From the NCBI GenBank assembly GCA_959347315.1, contig OY365814.1, forward strand, positions 1,306,033 through 1,370,032: a DNA stretch of 64,000 nt. Reading direction: 5' to 3'. This document shows, in pieces, positions 33,209-44,965 of the stretch (position 1 is the stretch's first letter; each line of letters begins with the position of its first letter). The position numbers and the translations under genes were made by a program. Under the pieces are notes generated by a model. The model did no database searches. It worked only from the letters and a program-made list of their open reading frames with translations, and had not been told where the DNA came from. Source of the DNA: Bimastos eiseni (lineage: Eukaryota > Annelida > Clitellata > Crassiclitellata > Lumbricidae).

Positions 33209-33734
33209 AAAAGCATTTAATATTGCAAATAACCTATCCAGACATAAATTTAGTTCACTGCAGTTGAATAAGATAGTATACCTTAGGCTACTGTTGCATG
33301 AAAACTAAAACGCCTCGTTTGAATTCAACGAAATAAGCCACTGAGACTGTTTTGGTCGCATGGGGTCTCATTTTGCGTCCTTTTGTGAGCTATTGTGGCT
33401 GCGAAGCCCATAAACAGCTTTTTGGATCTACTATTTATTTGAATGTTTCAGATAAACAACTGGCGTTTTGATTATAATATTATTTTATGCAATTACCGGT
33501 AGATAAAAGATTTGGCCAAAATTAATTATTATTACTATTTACCTGCTATTGTTATTAGGCCTATTATTATTTTTGGTGTAAAATGATTTTTGTCCACAAT
33601 ATGCTGCCCAAAAGATATCTAGATGCCACGGAAATAAAACTTGTATGTGAATCCAGCAGGGCCTGATATTTTTGGGACATTATGATGTCCGCTATTTTCG
33701 CCGCTGTTCCTACTGTCGCATTTTCTTATAGTGA

Positions 33735-34022
33735 CTCTTACAGGTACGCTTAAGAAAAAATAAACACCGGATCGATGAAAAGAAATACATCTAAATGGAA
33801 GCTGGATCAATGACCAGAATTATACATTAACGGAAGGCGGATCAATGAAAATATCGTGCCTGAATAGAAGCTGGATTGATAAGAAAATTCCGTTACGATG
33901 GAGGTGGAATCGATGAAAAATGTATGCAGCAACTAGATTGTTGCAAGGAATTATATTTAAATGGACGCTGGATGATGAAAATATAGACACCTAAATGGAA
34001 GCTGGATCGATGAAAATGATCA
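33735..34022. repeat. Minisatellite of the GGT-class MITE family
   Basis: About eight degenerate copies of a 33-37 base unit close to AAATGGAAGCTGGATCGATG. Starts near GGTACGCTTAAG (33741) and ends near CACTACCATATTC. No clear target duplication found, so element limits are uncertain. Confidence 0.55.
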
Positions 34023-34242
34023 TTTCACTACCATATTCGTAATTAGTGACCTTGATTTAGCCAGAAAGCATGTTTTTGTTGCTATTAAATAAATAATTAT
34101 TATTTTAGAGGATGTTGATGTACTCCAGTAATACCAAGGAAGGGTAGCCTGCCTTAGATCAGATCATCAGAGCAAAGCCCATACCACAAGATAGACCGTG
34201 TGTGTCTCTTTCGGTGACCTAGTAGCATGGAAATTGCCAGCT

Positions 34243-34279
34243 GTTGTTGTTGTTGCTGTTATTATTATTATTACTATTG

Positions 34280-34332
<53 letters not shown>

Positions 34333-34333
34333 T
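34243..34333. repeat. TTA microsatellite
   Basis: Run of TTA/TTG triplets that directly abuts the 3' end of a LINE fragment read on the minus strand. Confidence 0.85.
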
Positions 34334-34337
34334 GGTT

Positions 34338-35011
34338 AAACTACAGCTGCACAAAAGAGCCTCTGAAGGCAACTGCGTTGAAGCGCTGGATGCACACTGA
34401 CAATCGTTGGAACAAGTAGCTTGTCTCACTAGGGTCTCTGGTGACATGTGTCAAAAGGCGACCCAAGTCTTTGATGAAGTCTATTCCTTCGTTATTGACT
34501 GGGCCCATGGTCTCAAAGGCCAATGGAATGAAGAGATAGCTGACAGCGAGCTGGCTGTACTTGATGGTCTTCCTGGTGGTAGCCACCTCCGCTGCAGCCC
34601 CCACCGAAGATGACGTCGCTTGGAGATATGATGGAGCCACGGTGTCAATCACTGTCGCATCCCATATCAGGTTCCGTCCTCTTCGCCAAGGGACCAGTGT
34701 CAGACCATCAGGGCGTTTTCCGTCCGTTCTGGAGAGTCCCGGGGGTTCCTTAATGTTTGGGAAACCAGCGCGTGTGAGGCTACGACTGATTATGTCGTTT
34801 AATGCTGCGTGCCTGGCGAACCGCCCTGGTCCAAGACCACAAGAAAGCCCGTGTTCTCCTTCCGCATTGACTCGTGACCCGCATGGGCATACGTGTGGCT
34901 CACAAATGCGTGTCCCCAGACGGAGACCCACCGCTATTCTGACAGCTTCGTCGTCTAGCCGAAGTCCACATGAAGTGATTGGTAGGGCAAAGAGCCAGTC
35001 TCCGGCATGCG

Positions 35012-35012
<1 letters not shown>
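34338..35012 (-). pseudogene. R4/Dong-like LINE 3' fragment with restriction-like endonuclease, copy 1
   Basis: The minus strand is open from HAGDWLFALPITSCGLRLDD through CPCGSRVNAEGEHGLSC, RHAALNDIISRSLTRAGF, GKRPDGLTLVPWRRGRNLIW, WDATVIDT and AFRGSFVQL, then stops. A zinc-binding C-x-C ... H-G-L-S-C part followed by R-P-D-G ... W-D-x-T fits the C-terminal restriction-like endonuclease of R2/R4-type LINEs. It starts at one TAA/TTA array (35013) and ends at another (34333); site-specific insertion in TAA repeats is known for Dong (R4 clade). 5' truncated, otherwise undamaged. Clade assignment is inference. Confidence 0.65.
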
Positions 35013-35054
<42 letters not shown>

Positions 35055-35100
35055 TTATATTATTATTATTATTTTTATTATTATTATTATTATCATCATC

Positions 35101-35166
<66 letters not shown>

Positions 35167-35390
35167 TATTGTCGTCGTCAATATTATTATTATTATTAAA
35201 ATTATTATTATTATTATTAAAATTATTATTATTATTATTAAAATTATTATTATTATTATTAAAATTATTATTATTAAAATTATTATTATTAAAATTATTA
35301 TTATTATTATTAAAATTACTATTATTGTTATTAAAATTATTATTATTATTAAAATTATTACTATTATTATTATTATTGTAAGTATGTACA
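35013..35390. repeat. TTA, ATC and ATTATTATTAAA arrays
   Basis: In order: TTA array (35018-35090), ATC array (35092-35167), and a 12-18 base minisatellite of ATT triplets separated by AAA (35178-35380). These give long poly-isoleucine, poly-histidine or poly-asparagine frames on all strands, which are accidental. Confidence 0.9.
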
Positions 35391-36525
35391 TGGCCAGTTG
35401 TATAGCGCCTTATTTGAACCTCTTCGAAGGCGATAGACGTAGCTACCCGACAGACCTAAACCTATCTGATCTAAGCAATCTAGAAAAAGTTTCGTGAGCT
35501 GCAAGCGAATGTGAGATCCATGGACATGTTGCGAATTTGTAATGGAAGCGCGTAACAGTTTAATGGTCCAATGCATGAGAAGGCACGGTGCGCAAGCATC
35601 GATGTACGATAGCGTAGGACAATCCAAGGCCCCACGAGCCACAGCACAAAAGGATCGACGAGATGACTGGATGGGGACGGAAACACAGAATTTTCTGGTG
35701 TAGGCTACTCTGGGCCATCGATGTTCGTCCGATGAAAATATATTTGCAATCAAATGTTCTTTTGTCATTATTTAGTTGATGAGTAAAAATGTCGAAAGAA
35801 CGAACGTGCCTACACAACACTTCAGGTAATTGTACCCTGCAACGAAAATGTTGTAGCTCCTATAAAATGAGCCTACTTGGATGACTTCATGTTGACATGT
35901 AATAATAATTGGGCAAGTTTTTGCTGACGCTGCAGGGCAGTGGATAAGCCCATCTTGTCAACATCAACAGCTTCCAATGTCTTAGCAATGAGACAGTGAA
36001 ATACTTAGTTATCTGAATTACCTTATTTTGATACAGTTCAATATCTTAACCTCTAAAGTAAAATGTATAATAAGAAATTGGTTGACGTGATTCCTCTCGC
36101 TTCGCATAGCGTACAATGTTTACGCCTTAAATGCATCCTACTTAAATAAATTTAGTCTAAATAGGACGTTACTCATATTCAAATCAGTTGCTCGGCTGCA
36201 TATAAACGCAGTAGGCCTAATTAGCTGTGCTCGTTGAAATGAATACATTTTCAGCACTTTTCTGTTCGCTCAGCAAAATGCTTTTGATCATTTGTACTTC
36301 TTCTGTTCGTTGTCCTTATTGTCTATCAACAAACTTACTGGATCTATTTGAAGTATACACAAACATCAATAGAAAGTAAGCAAAATTAAGCCTCTGTATA
36401 TCACCAAACCAGAAAGAACTATGTATTTACTCCATCAAATTGCAGTGTGGCCCTTCGCATCCTGCCTTTCATCTAATAATAAATTTTGTAAGGTTATTTG
36501 ATTGTTAGATTCACTTTAACGAAAC
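35391..36525. other. No gene recognised
   Basis: A short ATAGCGCC...GGCG segment near 35400-35435 resembles common repeat ends. Minus-strand open frames at 35373-35820 lack motifs or splice context. Nothing else supported. Confidence 0.4.
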
Positions 36526-36530
36526 TTGAC

Positions 36531-36860
36531 TTAATTTCGACTCAAAGTGTAAGCATTAAGACCTTCTCGTGAATCAATTATTATTATTGACCGTCGTCCT
36601 CCGCCTTCTTTTCGTCTTGATATGATCTGCGTGGTGTGCCACGTTTCTTTATCGTGTTTTATTGTACAAAGAATTCGATTCCATTTAAGATGGAAATCAA
36701 AGATAACTACTTGATTGTCATTCCTCCAGGTGTTGTCAGCAACGAACACTCGATCGTCTGAATCGAGTGAGAGATAGTTAGGATCGTGCAGCATTTTCGC
36801 TTCATTTGAGGGAATGAAACGACGGAAGACCGACAGTATAAATCGTCGATCAATTCGTAC
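36531..36860 (-). pseudogene. Beta-propeller copy C, C-terminal fragment
   Basis: The minus strand reads FRRFIPSNEAKMLHDPNYLS, LDSDDRVFVADNTW, FDFHLKWNRILC, then a shifted RRKE stretch and IDSREGLNAYTLSRN. It aligns to the last third of the propeller at 27270-27571. The 5' two thirds are absent. Confidence 0.7.
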
Positions 36861-37289
36861 ATAGCTACCTCGGTACCAATATAGCTGAGACTAACAAAAT
36901 AACGAGCCTCGTCGAATATTACAAGTTACCCCACTAACAAGGTAACTTGGTATTTGTAACTGGTATCCCTAACGGGGTAAGTTGTCACTCGAGCAGGGGT
37001 ATGTTGTAACAAAGTTGGGATGAAACCTATTATTTTTAAATGATGCTTCTTTGTAAAGCGAAACAGGAAATGCTCGTAATTACATCTGAAAACATAGAAT
37101 AATAATGAGTTTGTCAGTTATCACCTTATTGATGTTTGTTGCAATGCTCAGTACACAATCATACCTGGACCAAGCCCAATTGTAGGCTATAGTGTCTATG
37201 CTATGAGACTATAAAAACGTCTTGATGCTCCTTGCAATGATCACACGCATATGATTCCGGAAAATCTGCATCATTCATAGTTTATATGC

Positions 37290-38050
37290 CTAATAGCCAC
37301 ATACAGTGCATCTGAACCACCATTCTCCGTAATTGTCAAAGTCCTCGCAAGCAATGCATTTGTCATTTTCTGAGGAAAGGTCTTCGTCGACAGATCTCTT
37401 CATTGCATGATGAGCTCTCTTGAATCTATTTGTAGTCACGTCATCCTCTTTATTGCTGGTGTTCTCGCATAACATTGCAGCTATAGTTCATCATCTTTGT
37501 CATTACTGCCATCTGTTTCAGATAGGAGTGTAATATCCATTAGAGCCTCTCGTAGGCCTACATGTGCTTCTTTGGGTTCAACTTCTTCATCTTCAGTTTA
37601 GCATCTTCTGCACTTGACCTTCCTTTGACGCTGATAGCACAGGACTTTCCTTTGGCAATTATGGCAATTGACTTTCTGTCTAGACTGGCGGTTCTTGACT
37701 TTCCTTTGGCACAATCTGCATATGATGTTAGCCTGACACTGGCGGCACTTAACTTTTCTTTGACAACAACTGCATTTGAATCTTGTTTTTAGGCACACTG
37801 CCGCTACATTTGCATTCTAGTTGCATATTTTCGGGTGTGTTTCTGCATGTCTCTTCTACAACACTTGTTCTGCTTTTCCTTCTTTCTGATGCCTTTGAAT
37901 GAGAACGAGCTCTTCTTGGAGAACAATCTGCAACTCGCTTATTCCGGGCAACCTTGAAATTGATGCATAGAGTCCTGGATCATGCATTACTGATGCAGAC
38001 GCCGTATTACAACTAACCCCAGACGAAGTGGTACAACCAACCCCGATAGG
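37290..38050 (-). pseudogene. Possible DNA-transposon protein tail with CxxC motif
   Basis: The minus strand ends with NDKCIACEDFDNYGEWWFRC, TVCGYW: a C-x2-C ... C-x2-C ribbon seen at the C-terminus of some pogo/Tigger-like transposase relatives. Upstream, 37598-37950 holds imperfect 33-base repeats reading KGKS-type lysine/serine segments in one frame and C-x2-C segments in another. Frames are broken by stops. The family call is weak. Confidence 0.3.
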
Positions 38051-38449
38051 ACATGGCTCCAGTTTTTATTTCATATCTTTGAAAAGTATCAACTTCCAAT
38101 AATATCGCTTACACAATCGCTACTTGAATAACTCGAAGTGTAAAAAGCAATTGACCGAAATTCTCCTACTAATGCCGTTGTTGGTATTGCAGTGTGACCT
38201 TTAAGCGGAACCGTTGGTTCTGTTGGGTATGCCAATTGCCTATTGACTTCAGCCATGTGATTGTATTATAACGATGTATTTATACTGAGTATGGCCTACG
38301 TGATTCTTATAAAATTCTGTAAGATGTTTATATGTTGGAAGTCAGGAGTGCAATAAAAAGTGTATGTAAAGTTTATGAATAGTAGTCACATAACATGGAA
38401 TTTTTAAAAGGTTATTTTAATTGTCAGATGCTTTTGATGAAAATTGACT

Positions 38450-39345
38450 TTAATATCTGCTCACAGTGTACACATCAAGATGTCTTTTTGACCGATGTCT
38501 TCCGACGATCAGTTGGTTATTCTCTTCGTCGTAATACAAACAACTGATCCATATTTCTTTTTTTTCTTTTGCAGGACAAAGAATTCTATTCCATTTAAGA
38601 TCGCAATCTAAGAGAATTACGCGACTCTTACTATTTCTCAAGTTGTAGTCAGCCACGAAAACTCTATCATCTGAATCGAGTCAGAGATAGACAGGCTCAT
38701 GCAGTCTTTGCGTTTCATTTGTGGAAATAAAACGACGAATGATCGTCTCTCCATCACTTGACATTTAATATCTTATTAATGAGTGTGTCTCATCCGCCCA
38801 TCTGTAAAGGACGATGAAATGTCCGATGGATGTTTTCACTGCGTGAACTAGATCCAATGAGTCTCTTTCGAACTTAATGGATGGAACGAGTCCTGCGTCT
38901 GATCCGTATATATTCAGAATGGACGAAAAATCTCTGATCACCAACAATTGTCCATCACTGGACACTGAGAGAGTTGTTGGAGCATAATTTATGCGCAGCC
39001 ATTTCATGATTTTATGTTTTTCATTTGCTTCTATAGTAATCTTTCATATGCATTTATTTTGAGAGTCAGAGACGTAGAGACAATTTTCTTTCTCACTGGA
39101 TCCAATGTCCTCTGGATCTTTAATCCATTTTATTTCAACATCCCTCTTAAGAGGAAATGGATTTCGATCCTTAAAGACACGAATTATAGTTTTAAAAGTT
39201 GAACTCGATTGATAGATTGTTAGACAGAGGACATAGATTGCATTTCCGAGTTTAGTTACTCCACACACTGTATCATATTTGACTGTGTCTTTTCTCTGAG
39301 TAAAGTTGATGAAAACAGGAAAATGGACTGAAATTAAAGGCACAA
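38450..39345 (-). pseudogene. Beta-propeller copy D (frameshifts, stops)
   Basis: Minus strand: VCGVTKLGNAIYVLC, DPEDIGSSEKENCLYVSDSQ, a break, YAPTTLSVSSDGQLLVI, LNIYGSDAGLVPS, SIGHFIVLYRW, a stop, SSDGETIIRRFIS, DDRVFVADYN, LLDCDLKWNRILCPAKEK. Full length but with several lesions. The acceptor-side sequence and the adaptor-like exon at 40250-40609 lie upstream in the same order as in gene A, so this is a third adaptor-plus-propeller locus. Its 3' flank (38190-38270) also matches the flank after gene A. Confidence 0.75.
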
Positions 39346-40004
39346 CATTTAATTCGCCTGAAATTCACTATTAATATTAATATTAATGTTGTCCTCTTTA
39401 CATATTAATACTAACATCTATTTCGTTTGCAATTTATTTACTCATTATTAACATTCAGTTGCATAATATTAAAGTGCATCTGGCAAATAATTTTCAGTCA
39501 ATGCCTCTCTTCAGAACCAGAAGTAAAATAAAATTATTAAATTATAAAAACCTTATTCCACTTATTCATTCATTATGTTTATATTATATAAAAGTCAGTA
39601 CTGATAGTTATTTAGACTATATTAATATATATTTCGGCATGTTTCTTTATGTAATTATTTTAGTTCATTTATCAATTTCACTTTCTGTCTTTTTTATCGC
39701 TATGAGTTTATCTGCTGCAGGTTTTTATTGTTTCCATCTCCAGTTGCTCATTTTTGATAATCGCATATTTCTCTTTCCAATTTCCTGTTTTTTCTCTAAT
39801 TTCTCTTCCGCATCACCTTAATCAGTACCTATGTGTTTGCTTATCCTTCCTGTAATTAATGTCTGATTATCCTCACTTTTCATGATTTTTTATAATAGGC
39901 CTACTCTCCAACCCACTGCATGCTTTTGCTTCACTACCTTTTCCACTTGCATTACAGCATAGCCTACATGTACGCGCACATAAATTATACAGCGTGAGCC
40001 GCAT

Positions 40005-40215
40005 GCATATAACTCCACCAATATTTGTAAGTCAGTTATACCCAAAGCGTCAAATTAAAGATATTTTGCACAAGCATTTGGTTCGAATTACTCGAACTGG
40101 CACTAGTTGCAATAGAAGCCTAAGTGAATGCTTCAAACAACCCCAGCTGCAATATTTTGTTGCCGCTAGTAACGCAATATAACATCGTTGACAGACGATG
40201 ATCGAGTTTTATTCG
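40005..40215. mobile_element. Truncated mariner relative
   Basis: CATGCATATAACTCCACCAA, then ATATTTGTAAG...GCGTCAAATTAAAG, matches the inverted repeat of the element at 30117-31276, and 40140-40215 matches the neighbourhood of its other end near 31035-31110 (CGTTGACAGACGATGATCGAG). One end plus adjoining bases only. Confidence 0.65.
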
Positions 40216-40249
40216 AATTTTGCGAACTCAAACACGAGTGCATTTTTAA

Positions 40250-40609
40250 TTACTTAGCAACGGTTTTCTTGAATTGAATCTCTTCAATTTGTATCATCGT
40301 TGAAACAAGTCCGTCAAAAGAGAGTTTTTCTTTCAGCTGATTCGATTCGTACTGTCTCTGAATATGTCTAAGAGCTGCTTTTGTCCGACACCAGATCCAA
40401 ACGATCCAAGTCTGTCCTTTCAGTTTAAAATTGATAACTTCTACGCCTTTCTCCTTTAGTTGACTAATAACTCTGTCAGTTTGATTTGGTTTGGTTCTGT
40501 GCCGAAGATCTTCGATGCTCTGATAAAGTAGATGTAGGAATCTTTCCATTAAGGCTATAGACCTTGCGTCATAGGTTTGCACTTTGATTTGTATAACAAC
40601 TACAGACAA
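40250..40609 (-). CDS. Adaptor-like exon, copy D
   Basis: Minus-strand frame without stops: VVIQIKVQTYDARS, LYQSIEDLRHRTK, LKEKGVEVINFKLKG, TWIVWIWCRTKAALRHIQ, QYESNQLKEKLSF, MIQIEEIQFKKTVAK, then TAA. Full length, and about 60-65% identical to copy A by eye. Located 0.9 kb upstream of propeller copy D on the same strand. The exon may still be coding, but its propeller partner is broken and no CARD-like exon is visible upstream before the TAA-rich region. Confidence 0.55.
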   Translation of the reverse strand: MSVVVIQIKVQTYDARSIALMERFLHLLYQSIEDLRHRTKPNQTDRVISQLKEKGVEVINFKLKGQTWIVWIWCRTKAALRHIQRQYESNQLKEKLSFDGLVSTMIQIEEIQFKKTVAK

Positions 40610-41019
40610 AAACGTATTTCTAATGTCTATAACTTACCAACATGCAGAATTAATAATGTAAAATTATGCCTTAGGTATAACAAATAAAATGTCTCGTCCG
40701 ATTTAATCGAAATAATCAACTCAGTATTTGCATATACGTAACATTATCATGCTGTTCGCAATAAGTTGTCATCATCGAACAGACAATTCGTGTTATAACG
40801 CAATTATATTTAGCAATTACACGGATGGATCAATTTGAACAGTCTTATAAACATTACGGAACAAAGCCAATGGCTATAAATAAGATGAATCATGAATCAA
40901 TGAAACTTGATGTAGCACCTCTTCAAGAAATCCATACAAAGGCGCTCTCTGCACTGGGCTATAACGATGTTAAATGCAAAGATGAGCACTTGTAAAAACT
41001 GTAGTAATACTACTACTAC

Positions 41020-41020
41020 A

Positions 41021-41103
<83 letters not shown>

Positions 41104-41139
41104 CTAATAATAATAATAAGAATAAGAATAATAATAATG

Positions 41140-41172
<33 letters not shown>

Positions 41173-41200
41173 TTAATATTAATATATTATTATTATTAAA
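41020..41200. repeat. CTA and TAA microsatellites
   Basis: CTA array (41020-41072) then TAA array (41073-41195), immediately followed by LINE sequence. Confidence 0.9.
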
Positions 41201-42058
41201 TAAAAGAGGAGGACTGGGCATCCGATCAGTGGTTTCGCTGGAATTTCCAGCCTTCTTGGCATCGGCCGCAGCCACTGATATACTCCAGTCAAGTATTCTG
41301 CGAGGAAAGCCTAAAAGGACCATGCCCTGGAGACCCTTCAGGCCAAATGGAGGGAAACCAGCGGAGTACCAGAGCCAGAAGAAGCTTGGGCTCATAAACA
41401 ATCAATATGGGACGACCCTTTGATCGATATCGGAGTGGCAGACCTCGCCTCCAGAATGCTTGATTCCCAGAATCAGGCACGTCTTAGAGAATTGGCAGCA
41501 CCACACGCAGGCGACTGGCTCCTAGCCCTACCGATTACCAACTGCGGGCTGAGACTTGATGATGAATCCTTGAGGGTGGCGGTGGTTACAGACTTCGGTT
41601 ACCCGTCTTTTTACATCATTGCTGCACATGCGGTGCCCTGGTCGAGAGAAACGGATATCACGGTCTCTCATGTGGCCTGGGCCTGGGACGCTGGCCCAGA
41701 CACGCGGCCCTGAACGACCATATTTATAGGAGTCTAATCCGTGCAGGGATCCCCACTATCAAAGAGCCGATGGGCTTGACCCGATCTGATGGTAAAAGAC
41801 CAGACGGATTCATTCCTATACCATGGCTTGCAGGGTGGCACTTGAAACCTTTGGCCCCATCAATTCCGAAGGCCAAAGCTTCCATTCAGAACTGGGACAC
41901 AAACTGAGCGCCGTCACTAGGGAACAGAGGGAAATGACTTTCCTTTACCAGCGCTTCTCGATGACTATTCTACGCTACAACGCAATTGCTTTCAAGGGAA
42001 CTTTAGCTGCTCAGGAGTCCAACGAGCAGGGCTACTTCGGACGACATCACCATTAATT
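41201..42058 (+). pseudogene. R4/Dong-like LINE 3' fragment, copy 2 (different subfamily)
   Basis: Plus-strand frames in order: RGGLGIRSVVSLEFPAFLAS, AHKQSIWDDPLIDIGVADL, HAGDWLLALPITNCGLRLDD, then a damaged stretch, GLTRSDGKRPDGFIPIPW and ALETFGPINSEG, FLYQRFSMTILRYNAIAFKG, ending at a TAA array. It spans the end of the reverse transcriptase region through the restriction-like endonuclease. At least three frameshifts or deletions. It differs clearly from copies at 34338 and 42113. Confidence 0.65.
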
Positions 42059-42112
42059 TTCACTTGAAATTGATAATAATAAAAATATTAATAATAATAA
42101 TAATAATAATAT

Positions 42113-42673
42113 CCCCATGCGGGTCACGAGTCAATGCGGAAGGAGCACATGGGCTTTCTTGTGGTCTTGGACCAGGGCGGTTCGCCAGGCACGCAGCATT
42201 AAACGACATAATCAGTCGTAGCCTCACACGCGCTGGTTTCCCAAACATTTAGGAACCCCCGGGACTCTCCAGAACGGACGGAAAACGCCCTGATGGTCTG
42301 ACACTGATCCCTTGGCGAAGAGTACGGAACCTGATATGGGATGCGACAGTGATTGACACCGTGGCTCCATCATATCTCCAAGCGACGTCATCTTCGGTGG
42401 GGGCTGCAGCGGAGGTGGCTACCACCAGGAAGACCATCAAGTACAGCCAGCTCGCTGTCAGCTATTTCTTCATTCCATTGGCCTTTGAGACCATGAGCCC
42501 AGTCAATAACGAAGGAATCGACTTCATCAAAGACTTGGGTCGCCTTTTGACACATGTCACCAGAGACCCAAGAGAGACAAGTTACTTGTTCCAACCATTG
42601 TCAGTGTGCATCCAGTACTTTAACGCAGTTGCCTTCAGAGGCTCTTTTGTGCAGCTGTTGTTTAACCAAACAT
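42113..42673 (+). pseudogene. R4/Dong-like LINE 3' fragment, copy 3
   Basis: Opens PCGSRVNAEGAHGLSC directly after a TAA array and runs to AFRGSFVQLLFNQT. Nearly identical to copy 1 over the shared part but truncated about 120 bases further at the 5' end, with one stop after AGFPNI. Both end at TAA arrays with the same 3' bases (TTTAACCAAA). Different 5' ends mean separate insertions. Confidence 0.7.
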
Positions 42674-42674
42674 G

Positions 42675-42722
<48 letters not shown>

Positions 42723-42748
42723 TTAATAATAATAATAATAATAAACAT
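42674..42748. repeat. TAA microsatellite
   Basis: TAA run between two LINE fragments. A matching run precedes copy 3 (42070-42112). Confidence 0.9.
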
Positions 42749-42751
42749 CTT

Positions 42752-43042
42752 GCCGACACATCTATCAGAGCTGGCGAAGCAGCCGAATGCGCAGCTAAGA
42801 CGAAGAGGGCCAAGTATTCCACCATAACCAACACCCACGACTTCGTAGCCCTCTCCTTGGATACCGGCGGCGCTTGGAGCAGTGAAGGATTGCAGTTCAT
42901 CTCAGAGTTGGGTAGTCGAACGAGTGCTGCAACCCACGATCCAATGGCTGACGTCATTTCTGTTCCAACGTATCTCGGTTGTTCTTCAGCGTGGGAACGC
43001 CGCCTGCCTCTTTGGGACATTGCCACCACTCACTTAGCTCGC
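42752..43042 (+). pseudogene. R4/Dong-like LINE 3' fragment, copy 4 (third subfamily)
   Basis: Begins HLADTSIRAGEAAECAAKTK, continues KYSTITNTHDFVALSLDTGG and LQFISELGSRTSAATHDP, then after a one-base shift VLQRGNAACLFGTLPPLT and a stop. Same C-terminal layout as the other copies but clearly different sequence. Lies between TAA arrays. Confidence 0.6.
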
Positions 43043-43059
43043 CCACATGGGCGATAATA

Positions 43060-43076
43060 GCATAATATAATAATAA

Positions 43077-43123
<47 letters not shown>

Positions 43124-43163
43124 TTAATAATAATAATAATAGTAATAATAATACTTGCTTCAC

Positions 43164-43219
<56 letters not shown>

Positions 43220-43410
43220 CGGTGGCTTTTCAGTGCACCATGTCAAGATTACAGTCCACTGACAAGCGGCGACCCAGATAGCATGATGACAGATCCGCTG
43301 GCAATGTCAATGATGAATAATAATAATAATAATAATAATAATGATATCATAATCATAATAATAATAATAATAAAATAATAATAATAATAATAATAATGAT
43401 AATAATAATC
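43060..43410. repeat. TAA microsatellites with a short unique island
   Basis: Arrays at 43060-43220 and 43313-43410. The 95 bases between them (GCGGTGGCTTTTCAGTGC...) resemble 44835-44875 and are not recognised; possibly another truncated 3' end. Confidence 0.8.
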
Positions 43411-43669
43411 TTCGTTTAATATCAAACTGACAAACCGCAGTATGATTGCAAGCACAGTATGAACGAATGATGACAAGTTATTGCAGGCTTCGAATTTAAC
43501 TGCCAAGCAGGGCGCCCATATTACGCTATACATCTTCATTTATTAACAAACGCCGCTGCCTATCGAAAGAATGAAAGAAGTCACGCTTAGGAGATACGAT
43601 TCAAGATCTCGGTTCCTCAGCGCTGCGTCCCAGTGTGTTCACCACTACTCTACGAACCTGAAGTCAACA

Positions 43670-44084
43670 AGTAGCAGTCAACTACTACAGATGTAGCTAT
43701 AACTAGTTCTGAAGAAGTAATTAAAGAAATAGCTAAAACTACTTTTAGCAAGTAGTTTTAAGCTAACTACATTATTTCACATTAACTACATTTTTTCATA
43801 TTTACAGGAATTTCTGTAATTTCACAACAATTATGGACGTCTCCTATATAATCTGATGAATGAATTTGCTATGTAATTGTTTCATTAGAAATCTGAGCAT
43901 AAGCCTACAATTGTGAGGAAGTGGGTTCGTCACAGAACTGTAGAGAAAGCCTAAGGCATTATACCTGTTTAATTGCATAGCTGGAGATTGTTGGGATAAG
44001 AATTAGGGTAAACCGTTATTAGAGGGGTTGGGGCTGATCATCCAGGATCAAGGATTGTGCACCTTGTCACACTTGTACAAGTTG

Positions 44085-44141
<57 letters not shown>

Positions 44142-44965
44142 CAGACAGAGACAGAGACAGAGACAGACAGAGACAGAGACAGAGACAGACAGAGACAGAG
44201 ACAGACAGAGACAGAGACAGACAGAGACAGAGACACAGAGACAGAGACAGAGACAGAGACAGAGACAGAGACAGAGACAGAGAGACAGAGAGACAGAGAC
44301 AGAGAAAGAGCGAGAGCGAGAAGGAGAGCGGCAAGAGACTGGGCATTCCGCTACTGGCCGAGAAGCCCAATGATCGTATTAGATCTGAGGAATTGCCGAA
44401 ATGAAGATGCACGGTCGGTGCCGAAAGCAAAAGGTGGCATATACAGTGATATTTTATACAGCAGAGGAAGCCAAGATTATCAAACGTCAACTTTACTTGA
44501 TATGAGGCAACTGATGGCTTCAGATTCTTACCCCGCTACGATGCAAAATGTCAGACAAACCTCTTCTTAAAACATGTAGCATATATACACTACTTGCTGA
44601 TTCTGAACATTAACATTTTCTAAGAGTTTTACAGTTCCAAACTTTGTAAGCTAGGCATTTTTATATTTGCAATAAGTTGACATATGTTACTGCTAAAACT
44701 GTGCTTTGATCAGGGTGCTTTGTATCATGTGCTAGCACTTCTTGTCCATTTTAGTTTACAATTAGACATGTCATTGTGTTGCTGATCTTTATATTACTTA
44801 TGTTGAACATCAGCAATTAATACTAATAATAAATCCGCATGCTGCTTGGTGACTCTCAATGCACCATGACATAACATTAGCAAAGTAGTTTTAATAGTAG
44901 TTACCTTCATATGTGGTAGTTACAAAACTACACGTAGTTATAACTACTTGTCATCTAAAGGAGTT
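43670..44965. mobile_element. Possible non-autonomous element with AGTAGTTA-rich ends
   Basis: Short repeats of AGTAGTT/AACTACT cluster at 43670-43790 and again, inverted, at 44880-44960, as in inverted-repeat ends. The inside holds a long AGAGAC/AG array (44083-44310) and no gene. Boundaries and target duplication not established. Confidence 0.35.
44083..44310. repeat. AG and AGAGAC microsatellite
   Basis: AG run followed by AGAC/AGAGAC units. All open frames over it are low complexity (ER, TETD, LSLS) and accidental. Confidence 0.92.

Noticed and set aside
34561..35497. Long frames rich in isoleucine, histidine, tyrosine or asparagine on both strands
   Set aside because: They are translations of TTA and ATC microsatellites and the antisense of the LINE fragment; all frames are open because the repeats lack stops.
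41823..42056. Independent short gene after the LINE break
   Set aside because: It reads as the C-terminal end of the R4/Dong-like fragment (FLYQRFSMTILRYN), not a separate gene.
43575..43665. Second tRNA-like segment on the minus strand (GTAGAGTAGTGGTGAACAC)
   Set aside because: A possible A box is visible, but the B box is poor and no second copy supports a SINE; left unannotated.
44028..44570. Frames of 115-180 residues over 44.0-44.5 kb
   Set aside because: Low-complexity ER/TETD or LSLS translations of the AG/AGAGAC array.
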